From CAYXGZ01 sp964464755 (GTDB lineage Bacteria > Planctomycetota > MHYJ01 > JACPRB01), in NCBI GenBank assembly GCA_964464755.1, contig CAYXGZ010000007.1:1-64000 (forward strand): a DNA stretch of 64,000 nt, in the 5' to 3' direction. Below are positions 41,250-50,347 of the stretch, piece after piece. The number at the start of each line of letters is the position of its first letter. Position 1 is the stretch's first letter. The notes under the pieces were generated by a model. The model was not told where the DNA came from and did no database searches. It saw only the letters and a list, made by a program, of their open reading frames with translations. The translations under genes and the position numbers were made by a program.

Positions 41250-42431
41250 ATGCATCGTTCCGGAACGGCCGCCGCGATCCTGCTCCTGCTGGCCGGCACC
41301 GCCTCGGCCCAGGACCAGCAGCTCGGCGCGCGAACCAAGGCGATGGGCGGCAGCTACACCGCGTTCGAGGACGACCCGGTCTCGATCTGGCTGAACCCCG
41401 CCGGCATCGCCACGCAGCCGTCCTCCGCCGCGATCGCGTACCAGACCTACACGACCTACCCGCTGCACCGGAAGGACGACTTCGGCGTCGTCACGTTCTC
41501 CGCCGAGGCGGAGACGACGCTCGTGGACCCCGCGCTGCTGCCGTCGTACGTCGGCATGGTGCTCAGCCTGGGCTCGACGGAGTCCCCCTGGGCGCTCGGC
41601 CTCTGCTACGCGAGGCCCTACGTGCTGAACTACAGCTTCGACCAGGTCAGCGACCCCTTCCAGACCACCTTCACGGCCGACAGCAACATGCAGGAGTCGT
41701 TCAGCCGCTTCCGGGCGGCGCTCGCCAAGGACTTCCGCTTTTCGGAGCCCGGCGCGTCGACCTGGTTCACGCACCTCTCGGTGGGGATCGGCCTCGACGC
41801 GGGCTTCGAGCGCTGGGAGTTCAGCGGGACGGAGAACGTCACCGACAACGCGACCTCGTACGGCGCGGGCTTCGGGCTGCTCCTGGGCCTCTACGACAAC
41901 ACCGAGGACCTCAAGTTCAACCTCGGCCTGGCCTACGCGACGGGCATCGAGTACTCGTTCAGCATCGACCCCGACATCTTCCCCGCCTTCGACATGCCCG
42001 CGCAGCTGAACGTCGGCGCCACGGCCTACCTCCTCAAGGGCCTGCCCCTGCGCATCACGCTGGACTTCCAGTTCATCTCCTGGAGCGAGGTCGCGGTCGA
42101 TCCCACCTTCGCGGGCCAGCCCGGCTTCGAGGACTCCTTCAACTACTCGCTGGGCCTCGAGTACCGGGTCGCCGCGGGCGCGGGCGTGTCGCTCTACCCC
42201 CGCCTGGGCTTCCGCCACTTCGACGCGCCCTGGGAGGACAAGGACGACCTGCCGGTGACCGGCAACTACCGGCTCGTGCTCGACACGAAGGCCGAGGCCT
42301 TCAACGTGACCACGCTCGGCCTGGGCCTCTCGTGGACGGGCGAGGGCGGCAAGAGCAAGACGGTCAACTTCGCCCTCGAGGTCGGGGGCGACTCCTACAA
42401 CTGGGCGCTGGACTACACGTTCGAGCTTTGA
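41250..42431 (+). CDS. FadL/OmpP1-like outer-membrane barrel
   Basis: The 393-residue product has a signal peptide ending TASAQ. The N-terminal hatch motif GARTKAMGGSYTAFEDDP and WLNPAGIA are characteristic of the FadL hydrophobic-compound transporter family. The chain ends in a barrel strand (WALDYTFEL). It may import hydrophobic molecules. It precedes the PD40 lipoprotein by 13 bases. Confidence 0.8.
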   Translation: MHRSGTAAAILLLLAGTASAQDQQLGARTKAMGGSYTAFEDDPVSIWLNPAGIATQPSSAAIAYQTYTTYPLHRKDDFGVVTFSAEAETTLVDPALLPSYVGMVLSLGSTESPWALGLCYARPYVLNYSFDQVSDPFQTTFTADSNMQESFSRFRAALAKDFRFSEPGASTWFTHLSVGIGLDAGFERWEFSGTENVTDNATSYGAGFGLLLGLYDNTEDLKFNLGLAYATGIEYSFSIDPDIFPAFDMPAQLNVGATAYLLKGLPLRITLDFQFISWSEVAVDPTFAGQPGFEDSFNYSLGLEYRVAAGAGVSLYPRLGFRHFDAPWEDKDDLPVTGNYRLVLDTKAEAFNVTTLGLGLSWTGEGGKSKTVNFALEVGGDSYNWALDYTFEL

Positions 42432-42444
42432 TCCGGAGGTTTCC

Positions 42445-43827
42445 GTGCGCATCCGCTCCTGGTTCCGGAAGGCCGCGCTGCTCGCGTCGGGCGCGGCGCT
42501 GCTGACCGCGTCGACCTGCGAGGGCAACATCGACGAGGGAGGCACCGTCCCGAGCACGACCTTCCGCGTCTCGGTGAAACCCTTCGGCGAGGAGGCGACC
42601 GGCGGCGACAGCCTCAACGCGTCGATCTCCGCCGACGGGCGCTTCGTCGCCTTCGAATCCGACGCGACGAACCTGGTCCCCGGCGACACGAACGGGTTCC
42701 GGGACATCTTCGTGAAGGACCGCGCGACGGGCGCGATCGAGAACCTGACGCTGCTGACGGAGATCGGGGAGTTCGAGCCCCGGCCGCACGACTGCTTCAA
42801 CCCGCACATCTCGGCCGACGGGCGTTACGTCGCCTTCGAGACCCGCGGCCAGATCGGCGGCGGGCCGCTGCCGGGCAGCGTGCACGCGACGCGGAACATC
42901 TACGTCAAGGACCGCACGGTCCCGGGCTACGCCTACATCCGGGTCGTCGACTACATGTGGCCGGACGCGGACTGCAACAACCCCTCGATCTCCGCCGACG
43001 GCCGCTACGTCGCCTTCGAGACGACCTCGACCAACCTGGAGGACGCCCTCGGCACGCCGTTCGGCAATCCCGGCGGCAACGCCCAGGTCTACGTCGCGGA
43101 CCTCTCCACGACGCCGCCCGCGGTGACGCTCGTGTCCCGGGGCAGCGCCTCCGCGACGACCTTCGCGAACGACTACTGCCAGCGGTCCCGGATCTCCTCG
43201 GACGGGAACTTCGTGGCCTTCGACACGACCGCGAACAACCTGGCCGCGCTGGATCCCGGCACGGACTTCAACTCGGACATCTACGTCGGGACGCGGACCG
43301 GCGCGCCCTGCACGCTGGCCTCGGTGCAGACCGGCGGCGCGGTGAAGGCCGCGTCCTTCTGCCAGCGGCCCGCGATCTCCGCCGACGGCCGCTACGTCGT
43401 CTTCCACGGCAGCGACAGCGCCGGCCTCGTGGCCGGGGTGACCCTGGACGCCGTGTACGTCCGGGACCGGACGGCCAACACCACGGTGCTGGCCGCGCTC
43501 GAGCCGGGCTACACGAGCTTCATCATCTTCGCGATCGACGCGCTCGGGATCTCGGACGACGGGCGCATCGTCTCGTACAGCACCAACCGGATCCAGGGCC
43601 CCTACCCCGGCACCTTCCACCGGCAGATCTACGTGGTGGACCTCGCCACGGGCGTGATCCAGCGCGCGTCGGAGACGCCGTCGGGCGCCCAGGCGACGCG
43701 CGACTGCACGGAGGCCGTCCTGTCCGCCGACGGCCGCTGGGTCGCCTGGGCCACGGTGGCCGCCGACCTCGTCGTGGACGACTTCAACGGCCTCAACGAC
43801 GTCTACATCCGCGGGCCCCTGAGGTAG
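42445..43827 (+). CDS. PD40 beta-propeller lipoprotein-like protein
   Basis: The 460-residue product starts at a GTG. Its N-terminus (LLTASTC) is lipobox-like with Thr at -1, which is unusual. The body has repeated blades with (I/L)SADGR(Y/F)VAFE, as in TolB-like PD40 propellers: near 57, 120, 180 and later. It may bind protein or glycan in the periplasm. It forms a run with the barrel before it and the protease after it. Confidence 0.8.
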   Translation: MRIRSWFRKAALLASGAALLTASTCEGNIDEGGTVPSTTFRVSVKPFGEEATGGDSLNASISADGRFVAFESDATNLVPGDTNGFRDIFVKDRATGAIENLTLLTEIGEFEPRPHDCFNPHISADGRYVAFETRGQIGGGPLPGSVHATRNIYVKDRTVPGYAYIRVVDYMWPDADCNNPSISADGRYVAFETTSTNLEDALGTPFGNPGGNAQVYVADLSTTPPAVTLVSRGSASATTFANDYCQRSRISSDGNFVAFDTTANNLAALDPGTDFNSDIYVGTRTGAPCTLASVQTGGAVKAASFCQRPAISADGRYVVFHGSDSAGLVAGVTLDAVYVRDRTANTTVLAALEPGYTSFIIFAIDALGISDDGRIVSYSTNRIQGPYPGTFHRQIYVVDLATGVIQRASETPSGAQATRDCTEAVLSADGRWVAWATVAADLVVDDFNGLNDVYIRGPLR

Positions 43828-43833
43828 CTTCCC

Positions 43834-45639
43834 ATGGCGCTCCGCCTCCGCTTCCTCGACGGCCCCCGCGCGGGGCACGTGCTGGAGTACGGGGACGAGA
43901 TCGAGCGCGTCGTCCTGGGCCGCGACCCGCAGCGCTGCCGCGTCGTCTTCCCCGCCGACCAGGTCGTCGTCGGCCGCGAGCACGTCGCCCTGCGCCGGGA
44001 GCTGGGCCGCTACCGCCTCGTGCTCAACGCCAAGGACCCCGTGTTCGTCGGGAGGAGTCCCGCGAAGGACGACCAGGAGCTCGAGTCGCCGGCCGAGATC
44101 CAGCTCGGCGTGAACGGGCCGCGGCTGATCATCGAGACGCTCGGCAACTCGGAGCTGCCCGAGACGATGCGCCGGACCGACCGGATCCCCGGCCCCGCTC
44201 CCGGTCGGGACACCATGGTGCGCGGCCTCGACCGGGGCCTGCGCCGGACCCGGGCGATCACGATCGCGGCCATCGCCGTGCTGACGCTCGGCCTCCTCGC
44301 CGTCGCGGGGGTCGCGGGCGCGGGCTGGTGGTCCTCCCACCAGAGGCTCAAGGAGCTGGACCGCGCGCAGTCGGCGACGATCCGCGAGCTGAAGGACCGG
44401 ATGCAGGCGCTGCGGGAGAAGATCCAGCCCCGGATCTCCGAGGCGCTCGCGAAGGCCTCGCCCTCCGTGTACCTCGTCGTGATCCGGGACGCGAAGGGCC
44501 ACGAGGTCGGGGCCGCGACGGCCTGGGTCGTGGGCGAGGGGGTGCTGGCGACCAACGCGCACGTCGCCGACCTCTACGCGAAGGCGGTGCCCGAGGGCGG
44601 CAGGCTCCTCGTGCGCTCGAACGCGGCGGCGCCGGTCGACTTCACCGTGACGAAAGCCGAGCTGCACCCGGGGTACTCGGAGTTCCAGCAGATCTGGACG
44701 GACTACAAGCCGGGCAAGGACTCGCTGGGCCCCACGCTCGAGCAGCTCCAGCAGGTCAGCGCCTGCGACATCGGGCTGCTCCACGTCGAGGCGGCCGCGG
44801 GGCTGGCCCCGCCGCTGCCGCTGGCGGATCCGCAGACGATCGAGGCGCTCGCCGCGGGCGACGTCGTGGGTTACGTCGGCTACCCGATGGAGTCGATGGC
44901 GCTCGGCGGGGTGAACGTGAAGCAGCCGACGCCGCAGATGCAGGTCGGCAACGTCACGGCCGTCACGGACTTCTTCCTCATGAAGTCGACGGGCGACGGG
45001 CAGCTCGTGCAGAACTCCCTGCCGATCCTGGGCGGGGCCAGCGGCAGCCCGATCCTCGACGCGGCCGGCCGGGTCGTGGCCCTGGTCAGCGCGGCGAACC
45101 TGACGCTGGACGCGTCGGGCACGAAGCGGATCTCGACGGGATCCGGCGTGAACTTCGGCCAGCGCGCGGACCTCCTGCGGGAGCTGCTCGACGGCAAGGC
45201 GGCGCAGGCCCAGGAGGCGCGCTCGGCGCGCTGGAGGCGCGACATCACGCGCTTCGTATCGCTGCGAAACAAGCTCGTCGAGGTCCAGGTCGGCGCGTGG
45301 ATGGAGGGCTTCCCGGGCCGGACCCCGACGCGGGTCGCCAAGGAGAGCGGGCCGACGGCGTCCGAGCACAGGCCGGGGACTTGGACCTGGTCGAAGGTCC
45401 TCGAGCTCAAGGGCGACTGCCTCGTGGTGGCGGTGAGCGGGGCCGACTCGCCGGTGAGCCTCTACGCCTTCGACGCGGCGGGCGGGTCGTGGAGCGACGA
45501 GCACCTGCTGGCCTCGGACGTGGCGACGGCGTGGTACTCGGTGATTTCGTTCCCCGCGGGCGGGAAGGTGGACCTCGTGGTCGCCTCGGCCGTGAAGGAC
45601 GTCCCGGTGACGATCCACGTCTACCGGGCGGGGCACTAG
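43834..45639 (+). CDS. FHA-domain transmembrane trypsin-like protease
   Basis: The 601-residue product has an N-terminal forkhead-associated domain (about 5-100; VVLGRD and GREH are the phosphothreonine-binding residues), a membrane helix (142-165) and a short coiled coil. A trypsin-fold protease domain follows with His243 (TNAHV), Asp312 (CDIGLLHV) and Ser403 (GGASGSP). The C-terminus (about 460-601) is a beta domain. A phosphorylation-reading cytoplasmic head could control a periplasmic protease, possibly through the kinases encoded on either side. Confidence 0.85.
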   Translation: MALRLRFLDGPRAGHVLEYGDEIERVVLGRDPQRCRVVFPADQVVVGREHVALRRELGRYRLVLNAKDPVFVGRSPAKDDQELESPAEIQLGVNGPRLIIETLGNSELPETMRRTDRIPGPAPGRDTMVRGLDRGLRRTRAITIAAIAVLTLGLLAVAGVAGAGWWSSHQRLKELDRAQSATIRELKDRMQALREKIQPRISEALAKASPSVYLVVIRDAKGHEVGAATAWVVGEGVLATNAHVADLYAKAVPEGGRLLVRSNAAAPVDFTVTKAELHPGYSEFQQIWTDYKPGKDSLGPTLEQLQQVSACDIGLLHVEAAAGLAPPLPLADPQTIEALAAGDVVGYVGYPMESMALGGVNVKQPTPQMQVGNVTAVTDFFLMKSTGDGQLVQNSLPILGGASGSPILDAAGRVVALVSAANLTLDASGTKRISTGSGVNFGQRADLLRELLDGKAAQAQEARSARWRRDITRFVSLRNKLVEVQVGAWMEGFPGRTPTRVAKESGPTASEHRPGTWTWSKVLELKGDCLVVAVSGADSPVSLYAFDAAGGSWSDEHLLASDVATAWYSVISFPAGGKVDLVVASAVKDVPVTIHVYRAGH

Positions 45640-48062
45640 TTCTCGTCGGCCAGGCGCCTCGCCTTCTCGAGCGCGGCCGCCACCCCCGGCAGCGCGACCA
45701 CGCGCTCGAGGTCGGACGCCGCCTTCCGGGCCAGCGCGCGGCGGGCCTCGCCCGGCCCGGCCGCGTCGGCGAGCTTGAGCGCGAGCTTGCCCCGCGCCGC
45801 GTAGCCCTCGCGGCAGGAGTCGTCCAGGCGGATCGCGGCGTCGAAGTCCGCCACGGCCTCCGCGGTCCGGCCCTGGAGCTGGTGCACGTGGCCGCGGCCC
45901 ACGTGGGCCAGCGGGATGCGGCGCTCGACGCCCGCCGTGTAGTCCTGCATGGCCTCCGGGAGCCGGTTCATCTGCAGGAGGATGTTGCCCCGGTTGACCC
46001 GGAACATCCCGTCGGCGGGATCGGCCTTCACGGCCGCGTCCGCGTCGACGAGGGCCTCCTCGAGCCGGCCCTGCTGGCGGAGGACCGACGCCCGCATGCT
46101 GCGGACCATCGCGACGCCGGGGGCCAGGCGCACAGCCTCGTCGAAGTCGGCCCGGGCGTCGTCGAGCCGGCCGAGGGCCATCCGGACCGCGCCCCGGTTC
46201 TGGCGGTACGACCACTCCCGGGGCTCGAGCTCGACGGCCTCGTCGAACGCGGCCAGGGCGTCCGTCGCGCGCCCGAGCCGGACCAGGGCGATCGCCCGGG
46301 CGGAGACCCAGGGCGCGGGGCGGCGGACGCGCAGCGCGGCGTCGAGGCGCTCGAGGCCGGCGGCGGGCTCGCCCGCCCAGAGCCGGGCCTGGCCCGCGAA
46401 GTACGCGGCCTCGGCGTCGCCGGGGTAGGCCGCGAGGTAGCGGTCGAAGCCCTCGCCCGCCTCCTTCGCCCGGCCCAGGGCCAGGAGCTCGAGGGCCTCG
46501 AGGAGGGCGAGCGCGTCGGCGTCCGCCCGCGGGGCGGCCCGGGCCGCGCGGAGGTCCCGCGTCCAGCGGACGCGGCTGGCCTCCTGCTCGGGCGACTCGG
46601 TCGGGAGGCCCTCCTCGGACTTCCCGGCGACGGAGAAGCGCTGCCCCGCCCCGGCGAAGTAGTCCTCGAGGCCCGCGCGGGCCCGGCCGGCCAGCGCGAC
46701 GAAGCAGGCCGGGTCGAGCTCGAGGGCCCGGTCCCACTCGCGCAGCGCCCCCGCGGCGTCCCCCGCCGCCCGGCGCGCCGCGCCCAGCAGGGCCCGGCCC
46801 TCGGGCCGCTCGTCGGTGCTCACGGCCAGCTCGGCGGCCGCAACGGCCTCCGCGGCCCGGCGGGCCAGCGGCCCGGGGCCAGCGCCGGACTCCCCCGCCG
46901 CCCGGCGGTAGCGCGACCAGGCCTCGTGCGCGGCGGCGTGGCGGTCCGCGGAGTCGCGCGGTCGCCGGTCGGGGGGGAGGCGGCGCTGCTCCTCCGCGCG
47001 GCGGCGGACCTCGGCGTCCGCCGCGGCCCTCCACGCGCCGACGCCCCAGGTCCCGGCGGCGACGGCGAGGACGAGCGCGGCCGCGACGAGGGCGGCGGCG
47101 GGGCGGCGGCGCAGGCCCCACCACGCGCGCAGCACCGTCGGCATCCGGCGCGCGAGCACGGGCTCGCCGACGAGGTGGCGCGCCAGCTCGTCGGCGAACT
47201 CCCCGGCCGACGCGTAGCGGTCGCGCGGGTCCCGGGCCATCGCCTTGAGGCAGACCGTCTCGAGGTCGGCCGGGGCCGAGGGCTCCAGGCGGCGCGGGGG
47301 GACGGGCTCCTCGCGGAGGATGCGGTCGAAGATCTCGACGGCGGTCGCGCCCCGGAAGGGGGTGCGGCCCGCGAGGGACTCGTAGAGGATCACGCCGAGC
47401 GAGTAGACGTCGCTGCGCGGGCCGACGGCCGCGAGATCCCCCTTCACCTGCTCGGGGGCCATGTAGGCGGGCGTGCCGATGGCGGTGCGCGAGCGGGTGA
47501 GGCCGCGCTCCTCGTCGGCGACGCGGGCGAGGCCGAAGTCCGCGAGGCGCGGCTCGCCGTCCCGGTCCACGAGGATGTTCGCGGGCTTCACGTCGCGGTG
47601 GACGACGCCCTCGCGGTGGGCGTGGTCGAGGGCGCGGGCCGTCTTCTCGAGGAGGACGACGCGGGCCCGGAGCTCGGCGGGCGACTCGGGCGCCGGGACG
47701 GCGTCGAGCGGCGGACCGTCGACGTGCTCCATGGCCAGGTAGCGGACCCCCGAGGCCTCGCCGACGTCGTAGACGCGGACGAGGTTCGGGTGCTGGAGGC
47801 GGGCGGCGGCCCGGCCCTCGCGGGCGAAGCGCTCGTCGAGGCCCGGCCCGGCGGCCGAGAGGACCTTGAGGGCGACGTCGCGGCCCAGCTCCGTGTCGCG
47901 GGCCCGGTAGACGACGCCCATGCCGCCGCGGCCGAGGAGCTCCTCGATGACGTAGCGGCCGAGGCGGGAGCCGGCCGTCAGCAGGCCCGGCGGCGCGGGG
48001 AGCTCCCCGAGCCCGAGGAAGTCCTTGAGCGCCTTCGCGCCGGGGTCGGTCAGTCCGCTCAT
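45636..48062 (-). CDS. Transmembrane serine/threonine kinase with TPR repeats, coupled to ECF sigma factor
   Basis: The 808-residue product has a PknB-type kinase (about 36-300) with LLGRGGMGVVY, Lys66, HRDVKPAN (Asp157) and DFG (175-177). A membrane helix (322-343) and TPR repeats follow. Its ATG overlaps the stop of the sigma factor gene (ATGA). Co-encoded ECF sigma factor and kinase pairs are known in planctomycetes, where the kinase is thought to control the sigma factor. Its stop shares CTAG with the convergent FHA-protease. Confidence 0.93.
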   Translation of the reverse strand: MSGLTDPGAKALKDFLGLGELPAPPGLLTAGSRLGRYVIEELLGRGGMGVVYRARDTELGRDVALKVLSAAGPGLDERFAREGRAAARLQHPNLVRVYDVGEASGVRYLAMEHVDGPPLDAVPAPESPAELRARVVLLEKTARALDHAHREGVVHRDVKPANILVDRDGEPRLADFGLARVADEERGLTRSRTAIGTPAYMAPEQVKGDLAAVGPRSDVYSLGVILYESLAGRTPFRGATAVEIFDRILREEPVPPRRLEPSAPADLETVCLKAMARDPRDRYASAGEFADELARHLVGEPVLARRMPTVLRAWWGLRRRPAAALVAAALVLAVAAGTWGVGAWRAAADAEVRRRAEEQRRLPPDRRPRDSADRHAAAHEAWSRYRRAAGESGAGPGPLARRAAEAVAAAELAVSTDERPEGRALLGAARRAAGDAAGALREWDRALELDPACFVALAGRARAGLEDYFAGAGQRFSVAGKSEEGLPTESPEQEASRVRWTRDLRAARAAPRADADALALLEALELLALGRAKEAGEGFDRYLAAYPGDAEAAYFAGQARLWAGEPAAGLERLDAALRVRRPAPWVSARAIALVRLGRATDALAAFDEAVELEPREWSYRQNRGAVRMALGRLDDARADFDEAVRLAPGVAMVRSMRASVLRQQGRLEEALVDADAAVKADPADGMFRVNRGNILLQMNRLPEAMQDYTAGVERRIPLAHVGRGHVHQLQGRTAEAVADFDAAIRLDDSCREGYAARGKLALKLADAAGPGEARRALARKAASDLERVVALPGVAAALEKARRLADEN

Positions 48063-48796
48063 CGCCACGCGTCCTTCAGGAGGTCCAGCTCCTGTTGTAC
48101 TTCCACGTCGTCCAGGGCGTACTCGCGGATGCGGGAGACGAGGATTTCCCGGAGCCGGGCCCGGGCGCGGGCGAGCTGGTGCTTGACGGCGTCGCGGCCC
48201 AGGCCGCGCTCGGAGGCGATCGTCTCGTAGACGCGCGAGGCGTCCGCCTCGCCGAGCTCGGCCTGGCGGCGGAAGATCGCGAGGGTCTCGGGGTCGGCGT
48301 CCCGCTCGAACTCGGCGAGGGCGCCCTCGAGCAGGGAGCGGGCCCACTCGCGGTCGAAGACCTGCTCGGGGGTGCGGCCCGAGGCGGCGGGGACGGCGGC
48401 CTCGAGGCGGGGGTCGGCGAGGTCGAGGCGGACGAAGGTCTCGTCGCCGCCGCGCTTGGCCGCGCGCTCGCCGCGGTGCGCGTTGGAGAGGAAGTTGCGG
48501 AGGGCCGCCTTGAGGAAGCCGCGGAAGCGGCCGCGGCCGCGCTCGACCTTGGAGAGCACCTTGCCGGACAGGAGCCAGGTGAAGAAGGACTGGGTGAGGT
48601 CCTTGGCGTCCTCGCTCGACTTGCCCCAGCCCGCGCGGATGCAGTGGTAGGCGGGTTTCCAGTAGGCGGCCACGAGGGCGCCGAGCCGGGCCCGGGCCTC
48701 CTCGTCGCTGGCCTCGCGGGCCTCCTCGAGGGCGGACCAGAGGGTGCTCGGGAAGGCTCCGCCGGGGCCGCCGAGGCTGGTGTCGCGTCCTCCCAT
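48059..48796 (-). CDS. ECF-type RNA polymerase sigma factor
   Basis: The 245-residue product has a sigma-70 region 2 of the planctomycete ECF type (LGALVAAYWKPAYHCIR, DLTQSFFTWLL and FRGFLKAALRNFL). Its C-terminal region 4 is recognisable from VYETIASERGLGRDAVKHQLARA. An adjacent anti-sigma gene is absent; the coupled kinase gene takes that place. GGAGG also lies between the -10 hexamer and the ATG. Confidence 0.88.
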   Translation of the reverse strand: MGGRDTSLGGPGGAFPSTLWSALEEAREASDEEARARLGALVAAYWKPAYHCIRAGWGKSSEDAKDLTQSFFTWLLSGKVLSKVERGRGRFRGFLKAALRNFLSNAHRGERAAKRGGDETFVRLDLADPRLEAAVPAASGRTPEQVFDREWARSLLEGALAEFERDADPETLAIFRRQAELGEADASRVYETIASERGLGRDAVKHQLARARARLREILVSRIREYALDDVEVQQELDLLKDAWR

Positions 48797-48804
48797 CGCC
48801 TCCA

Positions 48805-48810
48805 ATCCTA
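48805..48810 (-). promoter_or_regulatory. -10 element (TAGGAT) of the sigma factor and kinase operon
   Basis: TAGGAT on the minus strand ends eight bases before ATG 48796. The intervening TGGAGGCG contains a ribosome-site-like GGAGG that would not be on a leaderless mRNA. Confidence 0.4.
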
Positions 48811-48925
48811 GCACGAAATCGCAACTATTTGGATTCCAGAAGGATCGGATCGGATGAAATTCACCGAATCCGCGCCCTCGACGGCGAGGAGCGGTTACTG
48901 GGGGCACGGTAACCCCGGAGGAATC

Positions 48926-50293
48926 ATGAAGGCCACGAGGATGGTGGGCGTGCTGGCGGCGCTGGCGATGGCGGTGGGCTGCGGCGGCGGGGGTGGCGGC
49001 GGCGGCGGTTCGGCGCCCGCCCCGACTCCGGCTCCCGTCGTGGTGACCCTGGACGCGGTGACGATCTCGCCCGGGGCGCCGACGGTGGCCTGGGGCGGCT
49101 TCGCGACGCTCTCGGCGCTGGGACACTACTCCGACGGCACGAGCTCGCCGGTCGCGGTGACCTGGCACTCGTCGAACCCGGCCGTGGCGACCATCGACGC
49201 GGACGGCCTGGCCGTCGGCGTGGCCAAGGGCGCGGCGACGATCACGGCGACGACGGCCGGCGGCCTGGTGGACCAGGCGACGCTGACGGTGACCGAGGTC
49301 GACGTCGTCTACGGCGCGCACTCGACGCTGGGCCTCGTGGTCTACCCGGTCTCCGGCGGCGAGCCGGAAACGGTCCCGCTGGCGGCGGCGGCGGGGAACT
49401 CGCTGCCCGCGTGGACCATGGTGGCGGGCCTGCAGCCCGTCGCCGGCGGCGTCTACCTGCTCGAGCGGGTGGACGCGGGCGGCTCGCGGCTGCACTACGC
49501 GGACCTGGCGACGGGGCTCGTGAGCCTGAAGGTCTCGTACCCGACGTACCACTGGTCGCTGGCGAAGGACTCGGCGGGCCGGATCTACAGCATCGCCAAC
49601 AGCGCGACGACGAGCGGGGAGATCTGGCGCTACACGCCCTCGACGAACTCCGCGGGGCTCTTCAAGGACACGGGGATCTCGCTGGGCTGGCACCTGGAGA
49701 TCGACTCCTCGGACAACGTGTACGCGATGGGGATCATGCCCTCGGGCGGCGGCGCGTGGATCACGCGGGTGACGCCGGCGGGCGTGCAGTCGACCGTCGT
49801 GGCGGCGCCGACCGACCAGCCGATCGTCTTCAGCGGCGGCTTCGCGCGGCGCTCCGACGGCTCCTTCGTGGCGGGGCTGGGCACGATGAGCGGCCTGCTC
49901 TACACCGCCCGCGACGGGAACGCCGACGGGGACTGCCTGGACGCGGGCGAGCGGAACACCGCGGGCACGGGGCTCGGCGAGCTGCGCGGCCTCCTGGCCC
50001 TGCCCTCGGGCGTGCTGGCCAACGACCTCGACGCCAACGGCGCCGTCCGCGGGATCTGGCTGCTCGTGGACGGCAACGGCGACGGGGACTACCTCGACGC
50101 CTCGGAGAAGACGATCTGGAGCGCCGAGGCCTGCGACAACGGCTGGACCGCGGGCTGCCTGCGGACCGGGACCTACGCTCCGCTGCCGGCGGCTCCCCCG
50201 ACGGGCGGGACGGGCACGGGCGGGAGCGGCACGGGCGGCACCGGAACCGGGTCCACCGGCGGCACCTCGACGGGCTCCGCCTCGGCCGACTAG
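48926..50293 (+). CDS. Secreted lipoprotein with bacterial Ig-like (Big_2) domain
   Basis: The 455-residue product has a lipobox (LAMAVGC, Cys19) and a nine-Gly run. A Big_2 domain follows (about 33-118, with PVAVTWHSSNPAVATID and GVAKGAATITAT). A propeller-like region and a C-terminal Gly/Thr/Ser repeat come next. GGAGG lies four bases before ATG. An upstream in-frame ATG (48854) would add 24 polar residues before the lipobox and is less likely. Confidence 0.8.
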   Translation: MKATRMVGVLAALAMAVGCGGGGGGGGGSAPAPTPAPVVVTLDAVTISPGAPTVAWGGFATLSALGHYSDGTSSPVAVTWHSSNPAVATIDADGLAVGVAKGAATITATTAGGLVDQATLTVTEVDVVYGAHSTLGLVVYPVSGGEPETVPLAAAAGNSLPAWTMVAGLQPVAGGVYLLERVDAGGSRLHYADLATGLVSLKVSYPTYHWSLAKDSAGRIYSIANSATTSGEIWRYTPSTNSAGLFKDTGISLGWHLEIDSSDNVYAMGIMPSGGGAWITRVTPAGVQSTVVAAPTDQPIVFSGGFARRSDGSFVAGLGTMSGLLYTARDGNADGDCLDAGERNTAGTGLGELRGLLALPSGVLANDLDANGAVRGIWLLVDGNGDGDYLDASEKTIWSAEACDNGWTAGCLRTGTYAPLPAAPPTGGTGTGGSGTGGTGTGSTGGTSTGSASAD

Positions 50294-50310
50294 GCGACCA
50301 CCATCCTCGG

Positions 50311-50345
50311 ACCGGCCCGGCGGGAAACCGTCGGGCCGGTTCTAT
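50311..50345 (+). terminator. Hairpin terminator between convergent genes
   Basis: A 13-bp stem (ACCGGCCCGGCGG with CCGTCGGGCCGGT, one G-T pair) with a GAAA loop is followed by TTCTATT. It ends the lipoprotein transcript and may also slow transcription from the prfB side. Confidence 0.6.
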
Positions 50346-50347
50346 TC

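Noticed and set aside
37983..42809. A 1608-codon open frame on the minus strand across the kinase and barrel genes
   Set aside because: The opposite frames encode a complete kinase-TPR protein and a FadL-like barrel with intact motifs. The minus translation is repetitive and has no domain.
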